Shown here: positions 37,516 to 51,900 of the stretch, one piece after another
Layout of the letters: the number at the start of each line of letters is the position of its first letter
Position numbering within the stretch: the first letter of the stretch is position 1
From: Straminergon stramineum
Taxonomy: Eukaryota > Streptophyta > Bryopsida > Hypnales > Calliergonaceae
NCBI GenBank assembly: GCA_963920665.1
Contig: OY987264.1
Location: 27,198,906 to 27,262,905 of the forward strand
Reading direction: 5' to 3'
DNA: 64,000 bases
Translations under genes and position numbers: made by a program
Notes under the pieces: generated by a model
The model's input: the letters and a program-made list of their open reading frames with translations, nothing else
What the model was told of the DNA's origin: nothing
Databases searched by the model: none

Positions 37516-39900
37516 CATGCCATTTCCCTTATCTTACATTCATTAAAGGTCCAAATGTAAGGTAGAATTGACAAGTTCAATTCAGACCTTTAGAGATATT
37601 CTAAACCATAATTTTAGATTCAGATTGATATAGATCATCTCTTGAGGTTTCTAGATCCGTATTACACATAACAAATAGACAAAAATCAAAGAAGATATGC
37701 ATAGATGAAGTTTAGTAGTAAAAGTGGATGAAAAATAATACAAATCATCCAAGGAAGATTACAAAGGAAAATGAGAACTTTAAATGAAGGTTAGAGATCA
37801 AAAACTAAAAGAAAAATCAATTTAGATATGTATTAGATATGTAGTTTGATAGAAAATAGTGGATGAAGTTTTAAAGTACAGAATAGAGGTCAAACTTCAT
37901 TTGTCTAGAACTTTTGATAGGAAAGTTCAAACTTTAAATGTTTTAGAAAGTCAAGTTTAGGTTTTACAAGTAAAAATATTTGAAAACGAAAAATAATAGA
38001 TTAGTAGTGAAAGTCTAGAGTATTAAATATTGAATAGATAGCCAAAACAACCAAGGGAAAATTCAAAGTTAGAATCATTTAGGAATCTTAGAGGATTCTA
38101 AAACTAATTCATGCATAGCAAATAGGTTAAAATTAAGGAAAATAATGAAGAATGAAGTTTGGTCTTAGAATTGGATGAAAGTGGTAATTATCCATTTGAT
38201 TTAAATCAAAATCAAACTTGGACACTAGGATTCATTCTAGACTAATTACAAAAATCAAAAGTAAATTTGGGTTCAAAAATAATGGGAATTGATGGATGAA
38301 GTTTAAAAGAGTGATTTCAAGGTAGAACTTCATGTGACCATAACTTTTACTAGGAATCTCGAGTTTCAATGAATTTTACCATTTTGGAAACAGAAGACTG
38401 TGCTCTATGATGTAGGAAAGTTTGAAATTTGATTTTGAACAATTTTATATCAAAGAATCAAAGTTTTGGCTTGATTAGGCAAGAGTAGACAACAATGCCA
38501 ACTGTTCCAGTTTGAACCTTTTCCTTTTGTAATTTGAACTACTTAGAGCAACTTCTCATCAAATATTTGATCATTTTTAGGAATTCTTGATGGACTGCAC
38601 TTAGACAGCCGTTGTACTTGTTCTATCTCAAATGTGGAGATAAAACACTCACACGGTCCTAGTAGCCCAACAATTTTGGAGATCTTGATATACACCACAA
38701 AAGAAACGACAACAAATAAAGAATACGTCTTCATTTATATAGATTACTATACCATATGCCATTGCCACATCCATTAGTATGTCATTCGTAATTGCTACAA
38801 AAATGATGACCAAATCCTTCATAAATCTCCTTTCATAACCATTTTCATTCTTTAATTTACATTTAGTACTAATGCGGTTAGTTTTTACATTATAATTAAA
38901 TAAATAAATTTGATGGCATACAAAAATAGCAATTGCCAAACCAATTTTAAGAGTAGAAGAAAAAATAAAAGTAAATTTTTTGGAACATTCCTAAAGTAGG
39001 CAATAACCTAATTTTGTGCATAGAGCTTGTAAAGATCCAGTCCTAGATCATAATTGAGCTAAACACCTCTTGTCTCCATGCCGTTTTTGTGCTTCTTAGA
39101 AATGAGAGGTATTGAACAAGCCCAAGATACACAAATGCAATGCAAAAATAAAAAATGTAGTGCAACATGCTTAGGGCCATTTTTGACAATCACAACATCA
39201 ATAAATTCCTTTTTTCCACAATAAAATCACTTAGTACTAGCATGTATAAAGCATATTATTCTCCTTTTAGTCTAACCATAAATGAGGGCTTAGGCAAAAC
39301 TCATGAGCAAATAGTATATAATTTTTGGAAGAATTTGGAAATACTCCTAGAGGCCATAGACCACACTTGTGCCCATTCCAAAAATCAAACAATCCAATGT
39401 TAAGTTAGGGAGGCTTCTCACCTAGAAGTTGGGTCAATTTATTGTGTAAGCGGCCAAAAATCCTCACTTGTGATTGGACAAAAGGCTAAAATTGAGCAAT
39501 TGACCTAAAGAGGGATTGACCCAGCCTCCAAGTGTAAAGTGTCCTTTGATATGATGCAACAAGTGTCTTAAGTCTACAAGCACATATTGTTGCTTTTACT
39601 AAGAGATCTAACCAACATACCAACAATATTAAAACATACTAACAAATTTTTGGCTATTTCTATAAACTTGTATGTGATGAAGTCACCATGTCCAATATGA
39701 ATCCGAGTAAGGATGATAATATCAACCCTAGAATGCTCGAAGCAAGCAATCAGCCCAAGCCAAATGACCAACACAAAATCAAGAACATATTGATTATTAT
39801 TTCACAGTGGTCAGTAGCTATTCAACTTTAGTAAAACGTAACTCAGGTCACAACAAGCAACTGAGTCATGAAATAATTCCGTAAAACTATCCAAGTTTTG
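37516..39900. other. AT-rich spacer without a gene
   Basis: Many short purine-rich phrases (AAGTTTAG, GATGAAGTTT) recur between 37640 and 38350, but I cannot define a unit. No gene or bounded element is supported. Confidence 0.35.
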
Positions 39901-39959
39901 GACTACAAAAAGAATGCAGTACTTATAATTGTTCATGTCCTACCCAAGCAAAATGTCAG

Positions 39960-41281
39960 CGAGATTTTTGAATGGTTTGAGACTGGTATTTTTTAGGTCC
40001 AAAATCTGCTTTTGGACGTTGAGAGTGATGTTTGCTGATGTCAACATTGATGTCCAAAAAATCTTGTCAGGATTGACAAGGTAAAAACATCCCGTTTGAC
40101 AACAAGACATTAGATGCTTAGTATCTCATGTCTACATAAACATAGGTTCTACACTAAGGAAATTGTGTCATGTGGCTATGAACTTTGTGCTACATAGGCA
40201 AGGAAAACAATGTGAATATTTTTTTCATTTGGCTTGTCCATGGTGTGGCACATGACATGGTGGCAAGAAAAGTGATGTGGTAATAAATCAACGAAGATGA
40301 TGTGGCCCTTGACATGGTGGCGAGAAAAGTGATGTGGTAATAAATCAACGAAGATGATGTGGCATTTGACATGGTGGCAAGAAAAGTGATGTGGTAACCA
40401 AGGAGGATGACATGGCATGGCTTATCAACTCACTTTCACGCCATCTAAAAATTTTAATATTGTTTTTTGAGTCATCTACTTAGACATCTAGACGTTTCTT
40501 GAGACATCAGTTGGTGCATAACCTGCCATAGGGTAGGGTGAGGAAATAATAATTATTTAAAGAAAGTTCAAAATGAATAAGAAAAATTGAAAAATTTAGC
40601 AAAAGATATAGTAAATTTGCCATCTAACATCAAGAGAATTTTTGATGGCGAAGTCGATGATTTAATGCATTCACATTTAGTAAGAATGAATGGTGGAGAG
40701 GTCATATTTATAATCCATTGTCCATCCATGGTCAAACAAATGATACATGATAATTTGAAGATGAGAGTTTGAACGCTAGACATCTGGATGTTGTTTTAGA
40801 TGTTCTACTTTGAACACCATTCTTGCTTTTACATATCCCATATGGTTTGTTCTACTTCCTACTACCCCACTTGTATGTAGAGTTTTTCTTTTCATTCATG
40901 GTGTACATCCATCTATTTTCTTTTTTTTTGCAAAGTATGCCACATTGTGCCCTTCTTCAAAAAAATTCACATTTGATTAGCATTTTACTATAGCCCATGA
41001 TAACTTTACAAACTTACCCTCGCTCAAAATGTATTTGTTTGATGACATGGTAGTACTATATTTTTTGAACATTAGAAAAAACATTCATATGTTTTTGTTC
41101 AATTCAAATGAAACATAAATGTCAATGACAACATCAATTTGTTTTTACAATAATTTGCAAACACTCTCCGTGACAATAGTAGAAATCTACTTTCTTGAAC
41201 TACAAACACTTTGACATCAAGATGTCTATAGAAAAATAACATATCTAGGGTTAAGACATAGAAAAACAGTTTTTTATAATG
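39960..41281. mobile_element. Decayed relative of the CACTA element
   Basis: CTTCCTACTACCCCACTTGT (near 40854) matches 35930 in the intact CACTA element, and the right end TTTTTTATAATG resembles its TTCTTATAGTG end. The left boundary is a guess. A 61-codon frame (40587-40772) is unbroken but unrecognised. Confidence 0.45.
40254..40420. repeat. 57-bp tandem repeat, nearly three copies
   Basis: Units start at 40254, 40311 and 40368, each GACATGGTGGCAAGAAAAGT or with one change. The third is cut short after GATGTGGTAA. The spacing is exactly 57 bases, a multiple of three, which explains the spurious open frames across it. It lies within the decayed CACTA relative. Confidence 0.9.
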
Positions 41282-44179
41282 AAAAGAATTTCAAAGTAAG
41301 ATGATATTCCATAGGGATATTGCCACATTTGAAATGTGCATAAAATTAGATAAATGAATAATATTTTCACCTATGATCTACATATTTGGTCTTTTACAAT
41401 TACTCTAGTCCATATTAACTTATCCATAACAATTTTTTTATAATAAGTGAATTGTTTTTGAATAGTGATTGGGATAATTTTTCCAAAACAACTTGTTATT
41501 TTGCAAAAACAAGTTGTTCTTAGATGGCAAAAATTGGTTGTGACCACTTGCCAAACACCAAATCTATACTAGCATTTGTATGTATGGAATACTACCTTTT
41601 TTGTTTTGGAACTCAAAATCCTTATGAGCTAGCAAATTTTAGGAAGATTTATATTGATTAAATGAAGTTTGTGATTATGAAGATTTAGTGAAGAATTGAA
41701 AGAGGTTGAAAAAACAAACACAAGACTAGTCTGGTCAATTTAGGAATGGACCTATCATGGACATTAGAATCATTAATGTGATCAATTTTTTGAGTCAATG
41801 AAGCAACAGGCTTTTTTGAGATGCAATAGTGGCCCTTTGCAAGTGGCTAAGTGAAAATTTACAAATGTCATAGAATTCATAGTAGGATCATGCATTTTTA
41901 AGGTGTAAATTAACCAACAAAGAATGTCGCCATGATCATACCTAAACATCATAAACATTTTCCAAAAATATTTTTCATTTAAGTTAATTAAGATAACCTT
42001 TATTCATTCACTTTACATTAGGTTTGGAATGATCTAGTGGCACTTATATTCATGACTAACTTATACTTCAATGCTAGAAAAATAAAATTCTACTTACTCT
42101 TACCTAAATGAATACTATTTTTTCATGTTTGAAAAAACAAACTATTTTTTTTCAATCAAATTCAATCCTCCAAGGGATTAGATCACATATTGTAGCCTGG
42201 TAGCTTGGAGTCCATTAGATAGCTTTATCACTTCAATCAAACTCAATTGTTACATTAAGGTTTGTGCGGGGGTTTGCGCACCCATAATTGTCATTGTTCA
42301 AAATGTGACACCCAAGTTTAGACCTCAAAACAACATTGAAACTTAGAGATTGATGACACAAGATGTACACAATGAGAACATGACTATTGATGAGAGCCTA
42401 TTGTCAACTTTTGGCACACTATAGACAATACTTTGAAATTTCCTAACTTATTTTTTAAGGTGTATAAAAAATGCATGCTGAAGTGTGTTGGAATCCACTT
42501 TCACTAGCTAAGAAGATCCAATAAAAATAATATACATTTAATAAAAAGAAAATGGACTCAATTGCTATTTGATTATGAGTGCACTTACTTTAACTTGCAT
42601 TAAGAATTCATGGATGCAAGTAAGGTAACTACATCTAGATGAGGTGCCATCTATCTACCAACACCTAAAAAACGAGCCTAGAAAAGACCCTTTTTATGAC
42701 TCAAAATCACCATAGTTTTCAAGAGCAATTCATGAGAAGTGGGTTTTAAATTTTTTTTGAAGTAACCAATGAGAGTCAAGGCATTTTGTGCTTCAAGGAT
42801 GTCCATTCAAGGTGACTCTAGTGTTGTGTGTAGGGTACTTTGTGTTCTCAACGTAAAAAAATTATTGGCTTTGGATCGTAGATTATTAGAAGGCTTTGCA
42901 TCTACAAAAGCAATATGTGAGGAAATTAAAGTAGTTATCTTATTCATAAAGTTTGCCAATGCTACAAAGACAAACCCAATCATAATGTAGTCTGTTTGTT
43001 AGATATAAGGTAAACCAACCTATGACAAGCAAAACACCCATATATAACAACCATGGAGGGAATGATCCATTACAATCTTACATCAACTTATGCTAGACTA
43101 TTTTCAACAAATGAGATGTGAGCTATACTCATTAGGGTGAGTTAGTAGCCACAATCAATGTCTTAGATGATGGTGATGGAGTGACTAATGAATGCAATAG
43201 GAACTTCCACCTCGAGAGTGTAAAATCATCACAAATAGTGACTTTTGTAGGTCATCATGTTGTGACCATGATAGGAAATATTGTGATTGCTTTTATTGGG
43301 TGAGTAAGATGACCATTATGGATACACTTTATATAGATTTTGGGGTAGTCCAAGGACTCTTTTAGGCCCAATTTTAGGGGCAACACACTTCAAAAATTGA
43401 TGAAAAACTCATACTTTATCAAAAGAAGAAAATTTAATTTACTCTCCCCCCTTTCTCATATTTGTCTATCTATAACAAAATTAAAAAAAAAGAAGGAAAT
43501 AATGCCAACAGGGCAAACCAATCATTCTGCCTGTCATATAGGCTGGGTTTTGGCCTTATTCCTCAATGTCGGAAATTTAAATTACTTAGGGCTCCTCTTT
43601 GGTTCCATTTCTCCCGAGTTCGCCAAAAATCTCATCAATTTACCAGAAAAAAGTGCCGCCTTTTAGGTGCTCCGTCTGTCTGCACTTACCGTCCGTCCGT
43701 CGGTCATCAGTCATCACTCCAGTCAAGCTCGCACATTACGCAGTTTCATTTCACGTTCGGGAAGATTCAAAATAAAATCTCTGACAGACTCAATCATCCC
43801 CATTTATGAGAATTGGAGAGGAGCAACTGAGCCAGCGGCCAGCTCGCCTCAAAAGAGATGGAGTCCTCCTTCCGTGCATTAATTGAAGCCTTCGTCTTTA
43901 TTGCAATTCAAAGCCCTGCCAGTACTATCACTACACACAAAGGAACTTATTAACCAGGCTCTTGCTAAGTACCTCCCAGTCCCCAACACCATAACTTCCC
44001 GAAGAGCAGGGATTTCGTAAGTTTAAATTCATTCATTTCGATTAATTGGGGGAGTGCCAAAGCATCACGCAGCTTCTGGCGATCTAGCTTTCACTGGAGT
44101 CATGAAGTTCTTCACAACAGTCATGCCAAATGCGTATGATAAACTCTCTTCTTTCTTTCGTTACCTGCATGCAGATATA
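41282..44179. other. Spacer, becoming more GC-rich after 43.5 kb
   Basis: No gene is supported. From about 43500 base composition shifts toward the CER3 upstream island. Possible exon-like pieces at 43893-44020 and near 44055-44140 are described under findings but not called. Confidence 0.35.
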
Positions 44180-44451
44180 CGGTGGGTACTCCCAAAATCA
44201 CCCCGTGTCTAGAAGCGCCATCTACAGCAGGTGAACATTCTTAAATTCAGTTATGTACCTATTTGCATAGAGCGCTTTTAGAAACAGACTTTGACTGTGA
44301 ATGACTTTTGCATATAATATCCAAAGGATGTGTTCTTTGGTGCATAGGAACCTCCTTTCTCTTGCCAACAAGGAAATATAAAAAACTGAGTAGCCCAATA
44401 ATAGTAACAATGCACAGTATCAATTTGTGGCGCTTTTGGGTGTATCTACCT
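44180..44451. mobile_element. GGTGGGTAC-family MITE, 272 bp
   Basis: It begins CGGTGGGTACTCCCAAAATC and ends GCTTTTGGGTGTATCTACCT with TA on both sides. The internal block TTCTTTGGTGCATAGGAACC and AATAATAGTAAC match 20160-20560. Confidence 0.55.
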
Positions 44452-45714
44452 TATATATTCATTCTAATACGAGCGATGCTCTTAGTAAGTTTTTAATCCT
44501 GTAGTAAGGAATTGCAGAATTTCATCCATTGCAAGAGTGAGCAAAAGTTTTTGCAAAAGTTGCGTGCAGCCAGGAGTTGAGCAATTTCATCCATTGCAAC
44601 TGAAGAGGAAGATTTTCCACTGAATGCCCAGACAATCCCGTATAAGTTAAGTTACAGTGCAAGTCCCCCCACCTTGTGCTGCCATCAACTCCCCCCACCA
44701 ACCCCACCAATCACCAGTTCGTCGCTTCACCAATTTCTCTGCCATGCCAGACTCCCCTTCCCAGTCAGACCCGCCCACCCCACCTCACCTCAACGTCGGA
44801 GAATCTGCCACCCCTGTCACGCCTTATAATCAAACCTCCCAGGCTTAATAACTCTGCACAACATAAGCTTATTAACTTAAGCTTATTAACTTATCCCACG
44901 ACCAGTTCACACCAACTCTCAAGCGACAACTCCCTCACTCAAACAGTACGTCTCCCACGCGCACACACACACGCACCTCATAGCCAGGAAGGAACTGCGA
45001 AAGGTCCGGCCGGGTAAACCTAGTGGTTTGCTGCAAATACAGTGGTTTATGAATTGAAGCGCAAATAGGATCAATCTCCAACCTAAAGACTTGAAGGCCG
45101 ACCTAACTAATTCTAAAGCCACCCTATTTGCACCACTCTGCCTCATGTGGGAGACACTGGTTGTGCCACTTTGGTGTGGCACATAATGTATGAGTAGAGA
45201 ACATTTGAAAGTTGAGAATGTACACTACTGAAACATACTGGCGCAAATACGCCGCGTCAAGACCTTCAAAACCTCCATACTGTAACCAACTGAAGCCCTC
45301 CCCTCCTTCATTACTCCCGGCACCTACCCCGGCCTACCGATTGTTGGGTCGGGAAGGAATTATAACAAGCACGGACTTGGCTGCAACGAACTTACCACCA
45401 GCTAGCCAGCCGCTCAGTCAATGTGAGCTTCAACTTGTGGCTGCGTTCGTTGCCGGGGTCCTACCTGGAGATATCTCTCCACTTCTGTGGTGTGTATGTG
45501 AGCTGGGGTGGGAGCTAGCAGCTCGAGAGTGATACAGACGTACACTTATTTATTTGTATCAGTGGAGGTGGATTTAATCTGTGTGGTGCGTGGATCCCGT
45601 GTTTCTGGATGTCCAGGAGCCGATCGATCGATCGAAATGCGGCGGGGTTTGGTAGGAGCTGGAGTTCTGGGGAAGATCGTGAAGAAGTTGCGGGACTTGT
45701 GATGGAGGTGGGGT
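44452..45714. other. CER3 upstream region
   Basis: Non-coding as far as I can tell. It has a direct repeat ATTTCATCCATTGCAA (44519 and 44583), a doubled AAGCTTATTAACTT motif near 44868, and CGATCGATCG runs near 45620. It should contain the CER3 promoter. Confidence 0.4.
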
Positions 45715-45724
45715 TATATATATA
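45715..45724 (+). promoter_or_regulatory. TATA box of the CER3-like gene
   Basis: TATATATATA lies 193 bases before the CER3 start codon in an otherwise GC-balanced stretch. This implies a 5' untranslated leader of roughly 160 bases. Confidence 0.55.
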
Positions 45725-45907
45725 GTAGGACTCAGCTGGCGGACTGAAACTGTGAAGTTGTGAAACTGTGAAAAGGACAACGTACGTGGGAAGAGCCAGC
45801 TAGTGTTGATTGAGCGATCGATCGATCCATCCATCGACTGACCGACATATATTGTCCAGAGACTGGTGGAGTCGGGTGCTGTATGTTTGTTGCTGCTGCT
45901 GGGAGCT

Positions 45908-48900
45908 ATGGTGGCCACGGAGGCCAGCAGCTTCTTAGCGGAGTGGCCCTGGGAACGACTTCACCACTTGAAGGTATGCATGTTCTACAATGAAGTAGAA
46001 GTAGTAGCGTTCACAATGTAGGTCCCGACCTATTAGTTCACAATGTAAGTTCACAATGTGGGTTCATAATGTAAGTTCACAATGTAGGTTCACAACGTAA
46101 GTTCTCAATGCAAGTTTACAGTGTTAGTTCAGAACGTGCAAAACACTTTGACGTTCAACTTCGTTTCTGTTCTTCATTCTAGTTTGTTGGGAGAATGGGA
46201 ACAGGGTAAGTTGCATTCCATGAAAGAATGGGTTCTTTCGACAGCTTATGCAACAGTTATACATGAAATGTCACAGTTTTCGTTCTTGAACGGCTTCTTC
46301 GACTATAGGTACACCAGCTAGCTGAATGTATAGTCATTCCGGTTCCTGAGTACTGTAGGTGCATGTCCCTACCTAGCTACCACATGGCTACTCTAGAGGT
46401 TGTTGTGAAGTTGACCAAAAGCCCACAGAAACAGGGGGAAGATGGGGAAGTGCAGTGCTGAAAGTTCACCCTCTAGGGCTAGCTAATGTACTCTGTTCTG
46501 TGCAGTGCCCAATGCCGGGCCCAATGGGCACTGTACTGACCCTTCTTGTGGCAAGTACTTCGAAGCAGCTAGACAAGCTCTGATCATTCCATCTAAAGGC
46601 CTGTGTGAATGAAGGGTCTGTTGACCACGCACATGGCCGTAGATACCTTAAGTTCGTGCTGTCTAGATGGATTAATTGAGGTTGATATCTTCTTTTAACG
46701 ATGGAAGAAGTTGGCGTTTGCAGTATGTGGTGTACGCGCCGTTCGTGTGGCGTCTCCTGAAGACGTTGCAGCTGGGGCCTGGCGTGGAAGCTGATAACTG
46801 GTGTCTGCATATGTTTTGGCTGCTAGTTGGACGCTACTTTGTGCAGCAGCTGTGGGGCACGGTGTCACGGTTGTACTGTCTCACAAAGAAACGCATAATC
46901 GGCGAGAGTGACCTTGGATTTGAGCAAGTCGATCGGGAGTTTCATTCGTAAGTTGACCGAGTTTCCACCGCCAAAGTACTGCGACACTTAGCTAGCTAGT
47001 CCACACTGTCTTGTCTACCCTAATACCCGAACTATACGTATATATATCCAACTGCAATGCAACAATGCTCTAACTAGCTTGCTCTGAATGTTAAGAGAAA
47101 CATGAGAATCATCGAAGAAACGACTTTTTGAAATGTACATCGCAAAGGGAACATCCATACAACTACTGGAAGCTAGATCGATCATGGCAATCTTGATGAG
47201 TGATTAAACCATTCATTCGTCATGTAATGTGCCACCGACATTGAAGTGTAGTGCTGTCAAATGAACGTTTATTTGTTGCTTCGTTTCACCTTGGGATAAC
47301 CTTTCGATTTGTTATACAATGTACGTATGTAGCTAATGAAAGATCTATACATCAACTCGAAGGTAAATAGCTAACTTGATAAGCAAATTAACCACAGTTC
47401 ATTCGTGATGTAATGTGCCACCGAAAATAGAGTGCCGTGTTGTATAATGAACGCTTTATTTGCAGACAATGCCCTTGTTAGCGAGCTCTGAATGTTGAGA
47501 TAATTTATGAGGACGGTCACCAGAATGGAAATACTGTTACAAATGTACGTCTGGAATCCAGATGGCAAACTTGACAAGTAAACCATATATTCTCTTCAAT
47601 TTCATTCTTGGTAGAATGTATCATCAAAGTATAGTGTCGTTGTAAAATGAACGTTATTTTGGAACTTTTCGTTTGAACTTTAGGACAACCACTGGAAGTG
47701 AAGCTAGCTCGTGGTGATACCTTAGTGAGCCCATCACGCATGAGCTTTCTTTGTCGACTAGCAATGTTTTTATACATGGTGTTATAATTGTTGAAAAACA
47801 AATATAATTATGGTTCATTCACTAAATAGAATAAACGTTAAGTTGACTAAAGAGAAACTTGTATAGAGAGAGACTTGCATGGGGAGTTACGTAAGACCAT
47901 GCATTTCTGGATAGACTGGACTTGGGCATCTCCTGTAACGTAGATCTAATATTGGGAGTACTGTGATTTGAATTCCAGAGACAATCACATCATGCTGCAG
48001 TTGCTGTTCGTCTCCGTCGCACATACGTGGTTTCCGGGGTTCAGCAATTTGCCGGGATGGAACTATAAGGGCTTGCTTTACGTCTTCTTCCTCCATGCCA
48101 GCGTTGTGGAGTTTCTCTACTATTGGATGCACCGCGCTTTCCACACGGAGACCCTGTTTCGCAAATACCATTTTGTGCACCATCTCTCCATCGTCCCTGA
48201 GCCTGCAACTGGTACGCACTTCGAATTCGCCCATGAATTCATTCCACCATGGGTTTCATATGATATCTACCCCATCCAAAAAATGTCCAGATCGAAGTGG
48301 CCTCTTCTAGAGTTGAAATGAATCATTTAAGAAGGTAGCGTGAAGGAAGGTAACCAAATGTATCCCTAGAAGGATAAAATAAACCCCAACCTAGGTACAC
48401 ATTATGTAATGATCGAAATCATTGAAACTACAACATTCATAATATTGACATAACACGTGAGTTCGTGGGTAAGTTGCGATCTATAGTACTATTGGAAGTA
48501 CCTTGTCGTTCTAACACCCTGCTTTCACTTGTGATTGTTTGTTTGTTTGTTGCAGGGTCAGTGACAACAATGCTGGAGCAAATACTGCAGTCGGCGTTGC
48601 TGTTGGTACCATTGTTGGGAGCCACAGTCCTCGGGGGAGCCTCGAAGAGCATGGTGTACATCTACTTCCTCACCTTCGACTTTTTCAAGTGCTTGGGCCA
48701 CTGCAACTTTGAGTTGGTGCCTGCTTGGTTCCGGGATTTCCCGGGAGTCAAGTATCTGCTCTACACTCCGTCGTCAGTACTACTACCACTTTCTCATTTA
48801 TAAACCTCATTCTCTTTCACTTCAACTTAGTTATACTGGCACGATTTAGAGCGCCAAAATTATGACATTCAACTACCGTAGCACAAAGCGCTAGAACTAC

Positions 48901-51900
48901 TAGGGCTGTCCTAGATTTACATTTCAGCTGCCAAAGAGTCATGAATTTGTGCCCCAATTGGTGTTCTCCTTTTACTGTTAAGTTTGGTGTTGAAGACAAC
49001 CAGCATATCTAGCAAAAACATCTGGGATTCCTAGGTGGGAAATGGGCATGCTTGGCCCACGTTTCCCTTGCGCAAATTTTTGACGGATCCACTGTGATTG
49101 CTGTGACTCCTGTGGCATATGCGAATTCACGTTAATTCATTGCCTACGTAGAGAGCCACTTCCATTGACAGTTAGCATTCCTGAGCAATATGGTCAATTT
49201 CTGTCTACTGCAGGTACCATTCCCTCCATCATTCCGAGCAGAATTCCAACTTCTGTCTGTTCATGCCATTGTTCGATTATCTGGGCGGTACTGTGGACCC
49301 GAAGACGGAGCTCGTCTATCAAGAGCTCAGAAGAGGTACTCCACTCAAACCGTCTCTCCGCTGAAATCCAAAATTAACTGCTCACAATTGGTCATACTAC
49401 CACTGACTGTGGCAACAGTGTAATCGTCCATCTGTAGAAACCTCAAAGTGCATGTAGAATCGACAGAAGCTAATTAGCAGTGCATGCTGGCTAGCTAATT
49501 AGGGTTGCAGTGTCGAACAGGGTTAGAGAACTTGGGTTTTGGAACAGACTGTGCTTGAATGTTGCTCTTGAACTACCCTGGACACAACTTGTCACACTAT
49601 CGTCGAATACATGGCGGAATTGCAAGCAATGTAATAGTCGATTTGTAAAGACCTCGAAGTGTACGTAGAATCGACAGAAAGTAAGAGCAGCGGCTAATTA
49701 GGGTTGTGGTGTCGAACAGGGTTATTAGAGAATATGGTTTTGGAACTGGTGCTTGAATGTTGCCCTTGGAATTCAGTCATGGTTGCTGTACTATCTGCTG
49801 CTGCTGTGAATTCTGATGAGTTGCTGCATTGTGTGTTTCTTTCTTTTTATTTTCAGGGCGAGTGGAGAAGGTCCCGGACTTCGTGTTTCTGGTGCACTGC
49901 ATCGACGTGCTGCAGTCTCTGCACGTCTCCTTCTGTGTGCGCACTTTGGCGGCCAAGCCGTATGTGTGCCACTGGTTCATCTGGTGGTTGTGGGGGCCCA
50001 CGCTGATGGTGTTGCCGTGGCTCTGGATGTGGGGGAAATCCTTCGTGTCGGATACGTACAGACTTAAGAAGCTCAGGTGCATGACATGGGTGGTTCCTCG
50101 CCATGGTTTCCAAGTAAGGATTTCAGCGCATTGCCTTTCCTGTAATTCTCTTCTATGGTACGAAAACCCATTGTGGTTTCCGTTATTTCAGTTTTTGTCT
50201 GGATCTTGTCCCCGTTTTTTGAGAGGATGACAATGCACTAAAACATGTCTGCTTTGGATTTCATGCGAATTAGTGATGATTTTTTGAAGGAGTGGTTACC
50301 TGGTTGGAAATCTATCTTGCATTCCTTAGTTGCATCTTCGACTAGGGTAGGGAACCCATTGCGAGTTCCATTATTTAGAACGGATCTTCAATTAGTCGTT
50401 CTTCCGTCCATTTTGGAGATGATTACAACGCATTTCAGTGTGTCATTCATTTGAATTAGTTATGATATTCTGAAGTGGTAGTTTTTAGGTAGGAAGTCTG
50501 TCTTGCATTCCTTTTTTGCATCCTCGACTAGGGTCGGGAACGCATTGCGGTTTCTATTGTTTAGAATTGGTCTTTTTTTCTGTGATTCTTGTCTTCATCT
50601 TTGTGAGGACAATGCATTAGAATATGTCGTATTTGGATATCATATTTGAATTTGTTGTTCATTTTTGAGGTTTGAAGTAGTAGTTTCAGGGTAGGAACCC
50701 AGTTCAGTCCCTTTCTTGTGTCCTTAACTGAGGTAGGGAATCCATTGTCCTCAAGAGAATTGAGATGATGAAATTTAGTTCGAGAATTATCAGAGTGCTC
50801 CATTTTCTAGGTCTAAGAGAATAGGGGCCAAGAAAATGGGTTCAAGAGAATGAGAATTTTCGACGCTTCAGATACTATGAATATATAGAGTGGAAACATC
50901 TTTAATGATACAGAATCTAGATTTGGATCTTTGCCCTTAATACTCATGATTATTCGGATGATACTTGCATTGGAAATCGCGTTTATTCGGCGGCAATGGT
51001 TTCCCACTCAAATAGATTCTTTTTCTTTACATTCTGCATTTTCAAACTTAAGTTGTCTTTTGTCTCTTTCCGAATGTGCAGTTTTTCCTGCCGTTTGGTT
51101 TGGAGAGTATCAACAATCACATCGAGAATGCCATTCTCGCCGCAGATGCAGCTGGAGTGAAGGTCTTGAGCCTTGCAGCTCTCAACAAGGTCAGTTCTCA
51201 ACCCTGAACCGCAATACCTTTTCTGTAATGAATCAATTTTTTCTGTGTAAATTCTTGCTCTTCTGCAACTTACTCATAATCTCAACTCATGCAATATGTT
51301 AGTTTTCATTTTATTTTAAAAGTTACTTGCCTCTTCCCCAAGAGAGTTCAAATGTCCAATAGAGACTAAGCAATGGCTCAAAATGTAGGAAGTTCAAGTG
51401 TCCAATGAGTCTTGTGTCTAAAGCTTTCGTAGCTTCTTGGGGCCCATCATTTCGAGGAATCGGTTTCTTATTTCTAATTGAGTTATAAACTAGGTAATGC
51501 TTGAGAGGAGATTCTGAAGAGTATTATAAGCCTTGATCCCGAGTTGTTTTACTCAATTAAAAATGTCTGCACTTGTACTTATTAGTTGATCTAAGGGCTT
51601 TGAAATGATAAGCAGGGTTATGAGTTTTAATCGTCTTCTGGCTTGTCTACGAGGCAGTGATTCGATTGCCATGATTACTCGATTTGGAACTGTGACTTGT
51701 GCTTACCGAATTGTGACATTCTAAGGTTGCAAAATAAGATTTTTGGAATTTTGAATTACCGAGAATCACTCAAAGGATTGCACTGAGGTTTAAATAGAAA
51801 AACATGAAATTTGTACATTTTTCTTTGGGCAGCCCTCGACACTTGTGATGGCCTGCTATTTTTGTATTCAATTTTGGCTTCTTTATTTGCAGAATGAGGC

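Noticed and set aside
40176..40418. 80-codon repetitive minus-strand frame
   Set aside because: It is produced by the 57-bp tandem repeat, whose period is a multiple of three, not by a protein gene.
45212..45532. 106-codon frame upstream of CER3
   Set aside because: It has no clear ATG context or homology, and lies in GC-richer promoter DNA where long frames arise by chance.
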